NCBI GenBank assembly: GCA_902363595.1
Contig: CABJAP010000024.1
Location: forward strand, 1 to 36,626
From: Clostridia bacterium
Lineage (GTDB): Bacteria > Bacillota > Clostridia > Peptostreptococcales > Anaerovoracaceae
Reading direction: 5' to 3'
DNA length: 36,626 nucleotides
Part shown: positions 7,042-15,698 of the stretch, one piece after another
Numbering within the stretch: position 1 is the first letter of the stretch
Layout of the letters: each line of letters begins with the position of its first letter
Made by a program: the position numbers and the translations under genes
The notes under the pieces: generated by a model
What the model was told of the DNA's origin: nothing
What the model saw: the letters and a program-made list of their open reading frames with translations, nothing else
The model's database searches: none

Positions 7042-8727
7042 TTATGACACGTCTTGGTCGTCCTTTGCGATCATCTTATTTTCATCTTTTTCAAGATTCT
7101 TTCTGCCGAAAACAGCCAGGATCAAACCGATTATGATTGCTGCCAATCCTGCCCATTTGAGGATTTCCAGCACCTGAGGAATGATGTTGCCCATCATATC
7201 ATAATCATCCGGCCCCCATTCACCGTAATCGATTTCATACCAGTGGAGCCAGAACTGACCGAAGAAAGACAGCGCCCCTGCAACGATCAGGAACACGCCG
7301 ATACGAATGGTATCGCCAAAAGCCAGCTTTGTCTTTTTATTTAATGGATAATTGATCGGATCGTTCTTGGCCATGCCGCCGTACAGCTTTTTAAAGATGA
7401 TATAGGCAATAGGCCCTGTACTGGTGGCGATCAACCCCATGACCAAATAGTCCGTGCCGTTAACCAGCAGCGCGATCAGCGCAATGGCCATCGGGAATCC
7501 TGCGTAAAAGACTAAACCTAATTTTCCACCCGGCATAACGTACAGCCCTTTGGCTTTCCGTTCTTCGATTGGAATCTTTTTGCGCAGTTTGATCACAGCC
7601 AGAGGCAGAATGATATAAAGCGCCAGCATGAATACGACTTCCGCGCTGACCAGCGTTGTAAAGTCGGACTGTGCTAAAATCAGCGTAACGACTGCCAGAG
7701 ACAAAATACCCACATAAGGCACGCCTCTCTTTCTGCTTACCTTGACCAGGAACTGCGGGCAAAGGTTATCATCCGCAAGAACAAAGAACCCTCTCGAACC
7801 GGACGCAAGGTAGGTATTGAAGATTGCGCATTGAGAAATAATGGCAATCACCAGGAATACATATCCCCACGCAGTACCCAGATTCTGAGTCAAAACAGTA
7901 GCATAACCGACGGTTTCACCTGTAAATCCGCCGTCTGTGGACCAGTTTTCCCAGCTTCCTGCCGGAAGAGTAGCCAGACCAGCCAGCGTCGGCAGTACAT
8001 AGGTCAGTGCCACCAGCGGCATAGCGATCATCAGGCCTTTTGGAATAACCTGAGGATTTTTTACTTCGCCGGCCATATTGGAAATACATTCATATCCGCA
8101 GTACATCCATACGCAGATGCAGATTCCGCCGCCAATGCCGTCTACAACCGTATATTCCGGAGAAAGTACCGGTTCAATCGGATTGCTGTTCCAGTTCAAA
8201 AAACCAACGATAGCTACCAGGGCAAAAGCTAAAACGATCAGGATTGAGAGAACGGTACTTACTTTTCCCACCTCTTTTAATCCCATCAGGTTAATAATAG
8301 TAAAAATTAGAATCATTCCGATTTTTAATGCCTGATTTGCAATATCTGACATTGGAATCATCTGATGAACATATCCGGCTACTAAAGCCACATATACACC
8401 ATTGGTAATGTACGTGGAAACCGTACCCCACCAGCCTGCCTGGAATCCCCAGAATTCGCCGAAGGCTTCTTTTACCCAAACGTACACGCCGCCTTCCGAC
8501 GGAAGCACGGAACCGCATTCCGCCACCAGATTACTGATGGGATACGCCCATACGATCGGGAATGCAACCAAGAGGATGATCGTCATTCCAGGGCCAGCCT
8601 CCGGAATCATTTCTTCTATACCGAACGCACCTGCCGCAACGAGGCAGTAAAGCATAAATACAATGCCTGAAACTTTTATGTCATGTTTTTTCAGGCCGGC
8701 AACGCCGTCAACTTGTGGTTGGCTCAT
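7042..8727 (-). CDS. APC family amino-acid permease
   Basis: A 561-residue integral membrane protein with about 12 or more hydrophobic segments. It starts with the APC-superfamily first-helix pattern (GIVFMLYCLVAAGAFGIEEMI) and continues with SNLVAECGSVLPSEGGVYVWV, typical of the PotE/AdiC/glutamate-GABA antiporter branch. It should move an amino acid or amine across the cytoplasmic membrane; the substrate cannot be read. It is the second gene of the riboswitch-controlled unit with the saccharopine-dehydrogenase-like gene. The 63-base gap before it holds a perfect 11-pair hairpin and a ribosome binding site. If the riboswitch senses glycine, glycine or a glycine-derived compound is a candidate cargo, which is inference only. 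Confidence 0.85.
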   Translation of the reverse strand: MSQPQVDGVAGLKKHDIKVSGIVFMLYCLVAAGAFGIEEMIPEAGPGMTIILLVAFPIVWAYPISNLVAECGSVLPSEGGVYVWVKEAFGEFWGFQAGWWGTVSTYITNGVYVALVAGYVHQMIPMSDIANQALKIGMILIFTIINLMGLKEVGKVSTVLSILIVLAFALVAIVGFLNWNSNPIEPVLSPEYTVVDGIGGGICICVWMYCGYECISNMAGEVKNPQVIPKGLMIAMPLVALTYVLPTLAGLATLPAGSWENWSTDGGFTGETVGYATVLTQNLGTAWGYVFLVIAIISQCAIFNTYLASGSRGFFVLADDNLCPQFLVKVSRKRGVPYVGILSLAVVTLILAQSDFTTLVSAEVVFMLALYIILPLAVIKLRKKIPIEERKAKGLYVMPGGKLGLVFYAGFPMAIALIALLVNGTDYLVMGLIATSTGPIAYIIFKKLYGGMAKNDPINYPLNKKTKLAFGDTIRIGVFLIVAGALSFFGQFWLHWYEIDYGEWGPDDYDMMGNIIPQVLEILKWAGLAAIIIGLILAVFGRKNLEKDENKMIAKDDQDVS

Positions 8728-8749
8728 TCTTGTACCTCCTTAAAAGATA

Positions 8750-8777
8750 GCTATGGAGCCGGAGTGGGCTCCATAGC
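8750..8777 (-). terminator. Intercistronic hairpin (partial terminator or processing site)
   Basis: GCTATGGAGCC and GGCTCCATAGC form a perfect 11-pair stem with a 6-base loop between the two operon genes. On the minus strand it is followed by TATCTTTTAA, a weak U-tract. It may lower permease expression relative to the dehydrogenase or protect the upstream mRNA end. Confidence 0.55.
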
Positions 8778-8790
8778 ATTATGTATACGC

Positions 8791-10101
8791 TTACTTCTTT
8801 GCGCTTTCAAAGATTTCGGCCATCATTTCCTTATCCTTGGCAGTCTTATACGCAGAATCCATTTCTACGATTCCGTATTCAAAGCCTGCTTCATCCATAA
8901 TCTGCAGATATGGGATCGGATCGAAATATTCAGGCGCATAAACGCCGGCATCTTTCCAAATTCCTCTGCCAATCAGCTCGATACCCACGGCTGCGCCAAA
9001 TCCGGTCTGGGCGACGACAGCCTGCATGTTCCATTTTTCCATGGAATCCTGGTTGTCGAACGGCTGATACATAAAGATTTCTCTTTCTTTACCGTCTTTG
9101 ATACCCTTACAGTGGATACCTACGCACATCTTGCCCACCATCTCGTCGCCGATGTCCTTCGGCTGAGGCGCGCATGCAGCTACGATATCACGAGGTACAA
9201 CTTTCACGCCGTTTACTTCTACTGGTTCCAGACTTCTCAGTCCCAGGGAAGTGATGACTTTCAATGCCTGAATTAGGTTATCGTCCAATGCAATTTTGAA
9301 GGTGACTTTTTCAAGTCCGTATTTTTCCAAGAATCTCGGCATGAGAACGGTTTCTTCGTGCTCTACTTTTACCAGCGTGTTCAGACCAACGCCAGCCGGC
9401 ATTTCAAAGGTCTCTTCTCCTGCGAACGGAACATCGGTCACATAGCCTTTTTCTTTGCTCCATTCAACGTTGGGGTTCACGCACTCGTCGAGTACGGTCC
9501 ATACGTTGAATCCAAATGTGATGTCGTCTTCTCCCGCATTGGGGATATCCAGATTTCCGCCGTCTTTTACATGGATTTCCTTCAACTCGTCAAAGAGATA
9601 TTCAGCAGCGAACTTAGCAAATACATCTACAACACCAGGGTCGATGCCCAGGCAGATGCAGGCCATGTTTCCTTTTTCTTTCCACTTTTCATGCTGGTCG
9701 AAGTTGTATTTGGCCATTGGTTCCGAGAAACTTCCCTCCAGGGTTCCATACTTGGGGGGATCGTACGGTACGGACCATGTGCCCATGCTTACATAGTTGG
9801 CACCTGCTTCATAGGCGGCGTCAAAGATATTGTTGGAAACGAACGGGGCGGCAGCATCCATTACAAAGTCACATCCCTGCTTCTTAATAATGTCCACCAA
9901 TTCGTCCTTATTCTTTGCGTTCAGCTGCTGCGGCGTAAAGCGCGCATCACCTTTCAAGTGGTCGCAAACTTCTTTGGCCCGGTCAAAATCATAATCTCCG
10001 ACTACGACTTTTTCCAGCCATTTTCCTTCCGGATCTCTTACCTGCAGAATTCTTAAAATCGATTCTCCTACGGCTCCTGCTCCTACCAATAACATTTTCA
10101 T
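8791..10101 (-). CDS. Saccharopine dehydrogenase-like oxidoreductase
   Basis: A 436-residue protein with an N-terminal Rossmann fold (MKMLLVGAGAVGESIL, dinucleotide-binding GxGxxG) and the saccharopine dehydrogenase family layout (DAAAPFVSNNIFDAAYEAG, then CICLGIDPGVVDVFAKF). Family members act on secondary amines such as saccharopine, carboxynorspermidine or homospermidine, or on amino-acid amino groups, with NAD(P). The exact reaction is not evident. GGAGGAAATTATT precedes the ATG. It is the first gene after a tandem glycine riboswitch and is followed by an amino-acid permease. An amino-acid catabolic role is therefore likely. Confidence 0.8.
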   Translation of the reverse strand: MKMLLVGAGAVGESILRILQVRDPEGKWLEKVVVGDYDFDRAKEVCDHLKGDARFTPQQLNAKNKDELVDIIKKQGCDFVMDAAAPFVSNNIFDAAYEAGANYVSMGTWSVPYDPPKYGTLEGSFSEPMAKYNFDQHEKWKEKGNMACICLGIDPGVVDVFAKFAAEYLFDELKEIHVKDGGNLDIPNAGEDDITFGFNVWTVLDECVNPNVEWSKEKGYVTDVPFAGEETFEMPAGVGLNTLVKVEHEETVLMPRFLEKYGLEKVTFKIALDDNLIQALKVITSLGLRSLEPVEVNGVKVVPRDIVAACAPQPKDIGDEMVGKMCVGIHCKGIKDGKEREIFMYQPFDNQDSMEKWNMQAVVAQTGFGAAVGIELIGRGIWKDAGVYAPEYFDPIPYLQIMDEAGFEYGIVEMDSAYKTAKDKEMMAEIFESAKK

Positions 10102-10247
10102 AATAATTTCCTCCTTGCTTTTGGGTGGGCTTTTTGCCCATTCTCTTACTCAGCAGTTGGTACAAACCAGATACTCGATGCTGACATTATTTCTCTTTTT
10201 CCATACATTTCCTGCTAACAGGTCCTTTTCAAATCATGCATAAAAAA

Positions 10248-10287
10248 AGAGAAATACACGCATATAAATAATGCTGCATACTCCTCT
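10248..10287 (-). terminator. Riboswitch expression-platform terminator
   Basis: On the minus strand AGAGGAGTATGC pairs with GCGTGTATTTCTCT through about 12 pairs including wobbles, and TTTTTTT follows at 10248-10242. The 5' arm reuses the CAGAG end of the last aptamer stem. Ligand-bound aptamer and terminator should therefore exclude each other, giving expression when ligand is present. Confidence 0.7.
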
Positions 10288-10475
10288 GTCCCTTTGCCAG
10301 TTGGTTATCTCCTCGTAGGCGCCACATTAAAGTGATCTCTCCAAAGTTTCGTCCAATAACCTTCCTTTTGCCTGTCAGTTTCCACAGGGTAACTGCCACT
10401 ACCCCGCTTTGCTTCTTCGGCCTCCTGACGAAATCAGGACGTCTAAGGCTATTTTCATCCGAAGTATCTAGTTGT
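10280..10475 (-). promoter_or_regulatory. Tandem glycine riboswitch
   Basis: The minus strand carries the glycine aptamer signatures in order. GGCCGAAGAAGCAA and CTGACAGGCAAAAGGA come from aptamer I. The linker TTGGACGAAACTTTGGAGAG closely matches the linker and second aptamer start of known tandem switches. GTGGCGCC and GGCAAAGGGACAGAGG come from aptamer II. A CCTGA/TCAGG hairpin fits P3. The second aptamer core (GCCTACGAGGAG) departs from the usual GCCGAAGGRGCAA, so it may be degenerate or altered in binding. It lies in the leader of the saccharopine-dehydrogenase-like operon. Confidence 0.8.
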
Positions 10476-10488
10476 ATGATTTGAAACC

Positions 10489-10517
10489 ATTTTACCATTC
10501 TTTTTCAGAATATTCAA
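10489..10517 (-). promoter_or_regulatory. Promoter of the glycine riboswitch operon
   Basis: Minus strand TTGAAT (10517-10512), a 17-base spacer, TAAAAT (10494-10489). It sits about 15-20 bases upstream of the first aptamer. Its -35 region shares an exact 17-base sequence with the promoter at 6929-6956, centred on the palindrome GAATATTC. Confidence 0.75.
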
Positions 10518-10570
10518 GTTGTTTTTAATAATTAAATTATTAACGAAATGCATATTACAAATCCGGTCTG

Positions 10571-11757
10571 TTGTATGGACTCCTAACTGTGGTATACTTG
10601 AAAGAAATGCAAGGTACGGTGGTAGGGAAACACATCAATAAAATACATCCTGTTTCAAAGATTACCAATGCTCTAAAAACCGGCCAAGGGGATATGAACT
10701 GTTTTTATTTTTCCTCCGATGTTACTAATATCGCCAGAATCGAGTCCTTATATAAGGGGGAGAAACTGGTCGGTGCCATTGATTACGATCTTTTCACCAA
10801 TGGACGGGATTTAAAGGAGTTTCTCAACAAACTGGAAGAATTCTCCTCAAAAGGGCTTCTCAATTATCAAAGTACCTTCCATGTCTATGTACGATGCAAG
10901 CAAAAAATCAAATACGATTAAATATAGTATCAATGATTTCATTGGCAACAGTCACGCCGCAAAAGAAATCCGCATGCAAATCGCAGATTTAAGCGAGTCC
11001 AATTCCACGGTCCTCATAACTGGAAAAACCGGATGCGGCAAGGAAGTAGTGGCCCATTCCATCCATAATACGTCTCGAAGATTTCAGTGCCCGATTATTT
11101 CCGTCAACTGCGCCGCCATCCCTGAAGCGCTGGTAGAATCAGAACTTTTTGGATATGAAGAAGGCTCGTTTACCGGAGCCCAGCACGGCGGCAAGCGGGG
11201 ATTCTTCGAAATGGCTCACAAGGGAACAATTTTTTTAGATGAGGTGGATCAACTCCCCTATCACATCCAGCCTAAGCTGCTGCGTGTGCTGCAAGAAAAG
11301 GAAGTCACACGCATAGGCGGAAAGACCATCCCGATCGATATTCGCGTTATCGCCGCCACAAACAAAGATCTTTGGCATATGGTAGAAGATGAGACTTTTC
11401 GTGAAGATCTTTACTACCGATTGAATGTAATAGAGATAAATATTCCGCCCCTTTCCGAAAGAAAAGAGGATATTCCTCTACTTGCCAATTATCGGCTGGA
11501 CAAATTGAATAAACAAATGGTAAAAAACGTAGACAGTATTTCCAATGAGGTGATGGAATTGTTTCTAAGCTATGATTGGCCGGGAAATGTCCGTGAGCTG
11601 AATAATCTTTTGGAGCAAGTGCGCATGCGCGCGGAAGCGGATACCATAAAAAAAAGTGTTGGAGCTCAACAATCAAAATCGTAGCAAAACCGCTAATATG
11701 CTGAAAATTTCACGAACTGCTCTCTATGATAAATTAAAAAAATACAAGCTTTTGTAA
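10571..11757 (+). pseudogene. Broken sigma-54 activator (PAS, AAA+, Fis-type HTH)
   Basis: Three frames together spell one sigma-54-dependent enhancer-binding protein. A PAS remnant (VGKHINKIHPVSKITNALKTG) spans about 10571-10880. An AAA+ domain follows at 10881 to about 11655, with Walker A GKTGCGKE, ESELFGYEEGSFTGA (the sigma-54 contact loop, GSFTGA here) and FLDEVDQLP. A Fis-type helix-turn-helix (NRSKTANMLKISRTALYDKL) ends at TAA 11757. A frameshift lies near 10880-10900, another near the A-run at about 11650, and the segment before the HTH looks shortened. The PAS part also lacks its start. The gene is almost certainly inactive. Confidence 0.85.
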
Positions 11758-11850
11758 GGGTATCTTGACACTGTAAAGTATTCCTAACACTTTTTTTAGC
11801 CGAATTTTATCCATGATTTAAGAATTCAGCATTTTTCAAGCCTTTCAAGT

Positions 11851-11868
11851 TTGGCATGATTTGTGCTT
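11851..11868 (+). promoter_or_regulatory. Sigma-54 (-24/-12) promoter
   Basis: TTGGCATGATTTGTGCTT has the invariant GG (11853-11854) and GC (11865-11866) separated by exactly 10 bases, as in -24/-12 promoters. It lies about 85 bases before the nitrilase remnant and just after the sigma-54 activator remnant. An imperfect repeat, AAGTATT with AACACTT around 11777-11793, could be the activator site. Confidence 0.75.
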
Positions 11869-11951
11869 ATAGTTATCTGTAAGTAAGTTGGTTATGCGCA
11901 GACCCAACCGCTGCAATCCTTTATTAAACAGATTTTAAGGAGGTCCGTTTT

Positions 11952-12297
11952 ATGGGTAACTATATATACGGTTTACCGGAACGGGACCCTGTGCTTACAG
12001 ACGTATTATACAATGCGGCTGTTCTAATCGACCGCTGCGGGAAAGCCGCAGGCACTTACAGAAAGGTGCATCCCTTTGCTTCTGAAAAGACATGGTGCCG
12101 CGCAGGCTGCGATTTGCCCGTCTTTGAAAATCATCGGCCCCAGAGGTCAGGAAATCGCTTCCCTCAACCAACGCAAAGAAGGCATCCTCTCTGCAAGAAT
12201 CGATTTAGGGTTAACAGATGAAAAAAGATCAAAGTACTATACGTTTTTTAAAGACAGACGGCCCGATGCTTATGGAGATTTAGTAAAGCCTTATTAA
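11952..12297 (+). pseudogene. Nitrilase/carbon-nitrogen hydrolase remnant
   Basis: A first frame from the ATG at 11952 (with AAGGAGG upstream) reads PERDPVLTDVLYNAAVLI and YRKVHPFASEKTWCRAGCDLPVFE. This matches the region of nitrilases around the catalytic lysine. A second frame from about 12130 to the TAA at 12297 gives the family's C-terminus (GPRGQEIASL, GILSARIDLGL, RRPDAYGDL). The catalytic Cys region and much of the middle are missing, and the frames disagree. It is therefore a decayed gene with an internal deletion. It was probably the target of the neighbouring sigma-54 activator. Confidence 0.8.
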
Positions 12298-12316
12298 AAT
12301 CCGAAGTTTATCTTTC

Positions 12317-12352
12317 AAGATGCCCCTGCACATTTCTACGCCGGGGCATCTT
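12317..12352 (+). terminator. Terminator after nitrilase remnant
   Basis: AAGATGCCCC pairs with GGGGCATCTT over 10 pairs, followed by TCTTT. It lies 20 bases beyond the stop of the remnant. Confidence 0.7.
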
Positions 12353-12504
12353 TCTTTATGTCCTGCTCAGCCAGTATGCATTTGCATCCTTCCATTTCCC
12401 ATCAGAAATACTACTTATCTCCATGTTTTTCCTAATTATGAGGCGGTTTTCATATGATATAATTGATATAATTATCTATTTCAAATAAGCGGGGACTTTT
12501 CAAT

Positions 12505-13596
12505 ATGGCAAACTCACTTCAAGCGCATACCTATGAACAGATTTTTAATTTTTATTTACAAATGAACGATGAGCTTTTGCAAGGCGCTGATTTTGGAGAT
12601 ACGGCCACGTCCCTGATCTCACGCATTTGGAGCTATAAAAGCTCCGTCACCATTTTCGAGGAAGATAAGTTCATCGGTATCTATGATAATGTCAATTTAA
12701 AAAAAATCTATTCCAATGAATACATCGATAAAGATGTGAAAAACGAATACATTTTCGATCATAAAAACGCGTTCACTTTCTCAGACAGGAATGATGACTC
12801 TTCCGAAATCCTCTATCTGGAGGACATTATATCCTTTGTCGACTATGAGCAAACCGAGTTTTATAATAACTTTTTCAAACAGCGGAATCTTTTTTATGAA
12901 GCCATTATTTTGCTGGACAGCTCTCTTTCCGCGCTTAGCTTATACAAATCAAAAGAGGATGAGAATTTCACAGAGGAAGAGCGCTGTCTGATTTCGTTCA
13001 TCGGCAAGATCGTCAGACAGGGATACCAAATTTATAAAAAAATAGGAAAAATGAATCAGGACATCCAACTTCTAAAGGATACCCGCAACATTTTTCCTCT
13101 GGGCAATATTCTGATCAATGAAAAGAAAGAAATCGTGGATTACAATACCACGGCTGTGGAGTTCTGCAAAGCCATCACCGGAGAAATCAACACTCAGCGA
13201 GTAATCAGCATCTTCATTTCCAACCTGGAAGATACGACCAACTTTACCATGAGCGCGGAACAGAAGATTTCTTATTATATTCTCGGATATAAAATTGAAA
13301 TCAACATCTTGATCAATAAAAACATTTACGAAAATTTCGAAAAAAATTATTTGATTATCATATCCAAACAGGCCGCGAAAAAAGATGCTTCCGCCTTTAT
13401 GGCCAAATACGGGATCACCAATCGGGAAAAAGAGATCATCGACTGTGCCGCCAAGGGACTGAAAACGCAAGAGATCGCGGAAGAGCTTTGCATCAGCATC
13501 TACACAGTCAAGGTGCACATCAAGAACATCTTTTGCAAGCTGAATGTGAATAATCAAAAGGCCATGATTGCGAGATATAACGAATTTCTTCGTTAA
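12505..13596 (+). CDS. LuxR-family transcriptional regulator
   Basis: A 363-residue protein with a C-terminal LuxR/FixJ helix-turn-helix at about 300-360 (ITNREKEIIDCAAKGLKTQEIAEEL, then ISIYTVKVHIKNIFCKLNVNN). The N-terminal ~280 residues show no receiver domain with a phosphorylatable Asp. They look like a GAF/PAS-type sensory part and may sense a small molecule. It converges with the zinc alcohol dehydrogenase gene, the two stops being only four bases apart. Two TATAAT-like boxes lie at about 12457-12472, and a modest GGGGA site precedes the ATG. It may control the 2-oxoacid dehydrogenase operon whose end it faces. Confidence 0.8.
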   Translation: MANSLQAHTYEQIFNFYLQMNDELLQGADFGDTATSLISRIWSYKSSVTIFEEDKFIGIYDNVNLKKIYSNEYIDKDVKNEYIFDHKNAFTFSDRNDDSSEILYLEDIISFVDYEQTEFYNNFFKQRNLFYEAIILLDSSLSALSLYKSKEDENFTEEERCLISFIGKIVRQGYQIYKKIGKMNQDIQLLKDTRNIFPLGNILINEKKEIVDYNTTAVEFCKAITGEINTQRVISIFISNLEDTTNFTMSAEQKISYYILGYKIEINILINKNIYENFEKNYLIIISKQAAKKDASAFMAKYGITNREKEIIDCAAKGLKTQEIAEELCISIYTVKVHIKNIFCKLNVNNQKAMIARYNEFLR

Positions 13597-13600
13597 AAGC

Positions 13601-14641
13601 CTAGTCTTTTTCCGGATCCAGCAGGACTTTAAGGTCGGTTCCTTTTTGCCGGTCTTTTTGCTCAAAACAGCTTTGCAATTCGGAAAAGCCAATGGTTTTG
13701 GAAATATATTTGTCCACATCCAGGATACCAGCCCCGATCATTTTAATGCATTCATCAAAGTCCTTTTCAACTTGCCCGAAACTCCCTTTTACTTCCAACT
13801 CATTTTGGACGATTCGAACGTGATCCAGCAGTTGTTTCTCAAAGTTGATGCCTACGCAGACCATCTTTTTCCCTTTTTTTAAGACGGATATTCCCAGGTT
13901 TATAGCATTCTGATGGCCGGTACAATCAATAAAACAGTCAAACCCTCCGTTACTGGCTGTCCATAATGTTTTCTCTGGATGTTGATTGGAGGACACATCA
14001 AAGCTCTCGGTCACATCCCCAAGATCATAAGCGAGCTTTAATCTTTCATGCTCTATATCAAATACCGCTATGTATGCAGCGCCAGAGAGTTTGGCAAATT
14101 GGGCACAAAGCAAGCCAATGATCCCAGCTCCTGAGATGAGTACACCATCCCCCACATTCAAATCAGCATGTTGAATAGCCCGATAAGCTACGGAGGCTGG
14201 TTCAGCTAAACTTCCCTGGCTGTAAGTAACGTTATCTGGCAGTTTTGATAAAAAGCGGATGGAAAAATCCAGACACTCAGAAAAGGCCCCCGGCTCATGG
14301 AGGCCGCAGCCAAGCCCCATACTGCCCGGAGGCAGGCAAAGATTTCGCAAACCTGTTCTGCATAGTTGGCAGTCACCGCATGGCTCAGCAGGAAAAACGG
14401 CAACTCGATCCCCTTCTTTTAAGGGTCCGTCATACCCGCTGGGAATTTCTTCGATCACACCGGCGGCTTCGTGGCCTGGGATCAAACCCTTATAGGTCTC
14501 GCCATCCTCCCACATATGAAAATCCGTGCCGCATATGCCGCAGCGCTTAATTCTAATCCGTGCTTTACCTGCAGCAGCCGGCATTTGTTGCTTTTCCCTG
14601 ATTTCAATTCTCCGTGCTCCTGTAATCATTGCGTATTTCAT
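13601..14641 (-). CDS. Zinc-dependent medium-chain alcohol dehydrogenase
   Basis: A 346-residue MDR-superfamily dehydrogenase of the threonine/sorbitol/butanediol dehydrogenase type. The catalytic zinc site is visible in CGICGTD and GHEAAG. The structural zinc cysteines are in EPCGDCQLCRTGLRNLC. The NAD-binding GAGIIGLLCAQ motif follows near residue 175. It oxidises a secondary alcohol or reduces a ketone with NAD(H). As the last gene of a thiamine-diphosphate dehydrogenase operon it could be an acetoin/2,3-butanediol dehydrogenase, but this is inference from context. A hairpin without a U-run separates it from lplA. Confidence 0.85.
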   Translation of the reverse strand: MKYAMITGARRIEIREKQQMPAAAGKARIRIKRCGICGTDFHMWEDGETYKGLIPGHEAAGVIEEIPSGYDGPLKEGDRVAVFPAEPCGDCQLCRTGLRNLCLPPGSMGLGCGLHEPGAFSECLDFSIRFLSKLPDNVTYSQGSLAEPASVAYRAIQHADLNVGDGVLISGAGIIGLLCAQFAKLSGAAYIAVFDIEHERLKLAYDLGDVTESFDVSSNQHPEKTLWTASNGGFDCFIDCTGHQNAINLGISVLKKGKKMVCVGINFEKQLLDHVRIVQNELEVKGSFGQVEKDFDECIKMIGAGILDVDKYISKTIGFSELQSCFEQKDRQKGTDLKVLLDPEKD

Positions 14642-14658
14642 AGCATCCTCCTGCTTTT

Positions 14659-14698
14659 GAAGAGACCCAAGCCTGCTTTCGCCTGCTCGGATCTCTTC
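14659..14698 (-). repeat. Long intercistronic hairpin without U-run
   Basis: GAAGAGATCCGAGC pairs with GCTTGGGTCTCTTC (14 pairs including wobbles) between lplA and the alcohol dehydrogenase gene on the minus strand. AAAAGCAGGAGG, the ribosome binding site, follows directly, so it is not an ordinary terminator. RNA processing or stability control is more likely. Confidence 0.5.
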
Positions 14699-14717
14699 AG
14701 ATTTATATTAGGAAGTC

Positions 14718-15698
14718 TTAAACAATTAATGCTCCAACTTGCTCCGGGGAAATCCCCTTAAAATATTCCGATACATTCACCGTGTTCAAAAGCTCTGATA
14801 CCGCCGATCGGCTGTATTCCAAGCCGATGAGCATCTGTTCCAATTCCCGGGTATCGCGAAGGCTGAAATAATCACCGAAGATTTTCAGCTCTGTGATTTT
14901 ACCCGCCTCCACATTGAGTCTGACTTCCACAAAGCCGCCCTCAAAATAGCCGCTCCGCGTCAAGCTGCACTTAGGCGAATATCCGTAGTTCCAGTCATGG
15001 CTCCGGTATTTTTCATCCGCCAGCCTGCGGACTTCCCGTTCCATCAAGCCGCTCAGCACATGCTCCCGCAGCCCTTCCTTCTGGGAAAACGCTTTCAGCA
15101 AATAAGCCTTGAATGCGGAAAGGGTCATGTCCTCTTTCAAATACGGGCGAATGTTGGTCACTCTGCTGCGAACCGATTTGATACCTTTTGACTGAATTTT
15201 TTCCGGTTTCACCTGGAGTGTTTTTTTTACACACTCCAGGTCGGAATCAAAGAGAATGGTTCCATGGTGGAGCAGAATCCCGTTCTGGTAATGCTGGGCA
15301 TTGCCGGAGATTTTCTTACCATCCACCGTAACATCGTTTCTCCCTGTCTGCTCTGCTTTCACGCCCAATGCTCCCAGCGCCTTGACTAAAGGCTCGGTAA
15401 AGGTTGTGAAGTCCAGATCCGCTTTTGCCTCAGGAATCAGAAAGGAATAATTCAAATTTCCCCAATCGTGATAAACCGCTCCCCCGCCTGTAATTCTGCG
15501 GACAACATGAATGCTGCGGGCCGATACAAAATCCCGGTTAATCTCTTCAATGGTGTTCTGATGCCGCCCGATGATAACCGACGGCTCATTCTGCCAGAGC
15601 AGCAGCACAGAATCATCCTTACAGAGATTTTGAAAAACATATTCCTCAAACGCTAAATTGTAATGAGGGTCTGTCCCATTATTTCTGAGATAAATCAT
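14718..15698 (-). CDS. lplA: Lipoate-protein ligase A
   Basis: A 326-residue protein. The N-terminal catalytic domain shows RRITGGGAVYHDWGNLNYSF and the lysine motif KISGNAQHY. The C-terminal accessory domain (GYFEGGFVEVRLNVEAGKI) is complete, as in Lpl enzymes that activate free lipoate with ATP and transfer it. It attaches lipoate to lipoyl domains, here presumably to the free-standing lipoyl protein of the same operon. Its start overlaps the upstream transporter gene by 20 bases. Confidence 0.93.
   Translation of the reverse strand: MIYLRNNGTDPHYNLAFEEYVFQNLCKDDSVLLLWQNEPSVIIGRHQNTIEEINRDFVSARSIHVVRRITGGGAVYHDWGNLNYSFLIPEAKADLDFTTFTEPLVKALGALGVKAEQTGRNDVTVDGKKISGNAQHYQNGILLHHGTILFDSDLECVKKTLQVKPEKIQSKGIKSVRSRVTNIRPYLKEDMTLSAFKAYLLKAFSQKEGLREHVLSGLMEREVRRLADEKYRSHDWNYGYSPKCSLTRSGYFEGGFVEVRLNVEAGKITELKIFGDYFSLRDTRELEQMLIGLEYSRSAVSELLNTVNVSEYFKGISPEQVGALIV

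Noticed and set aside
10229..10498. An 89-residue minus-strand reading frame
   Set aside because: It lies exactly over the glycine riboswitch and its terminator, and the peptide has no protein-like features. The conserved RNA motifs explain the sequence better.
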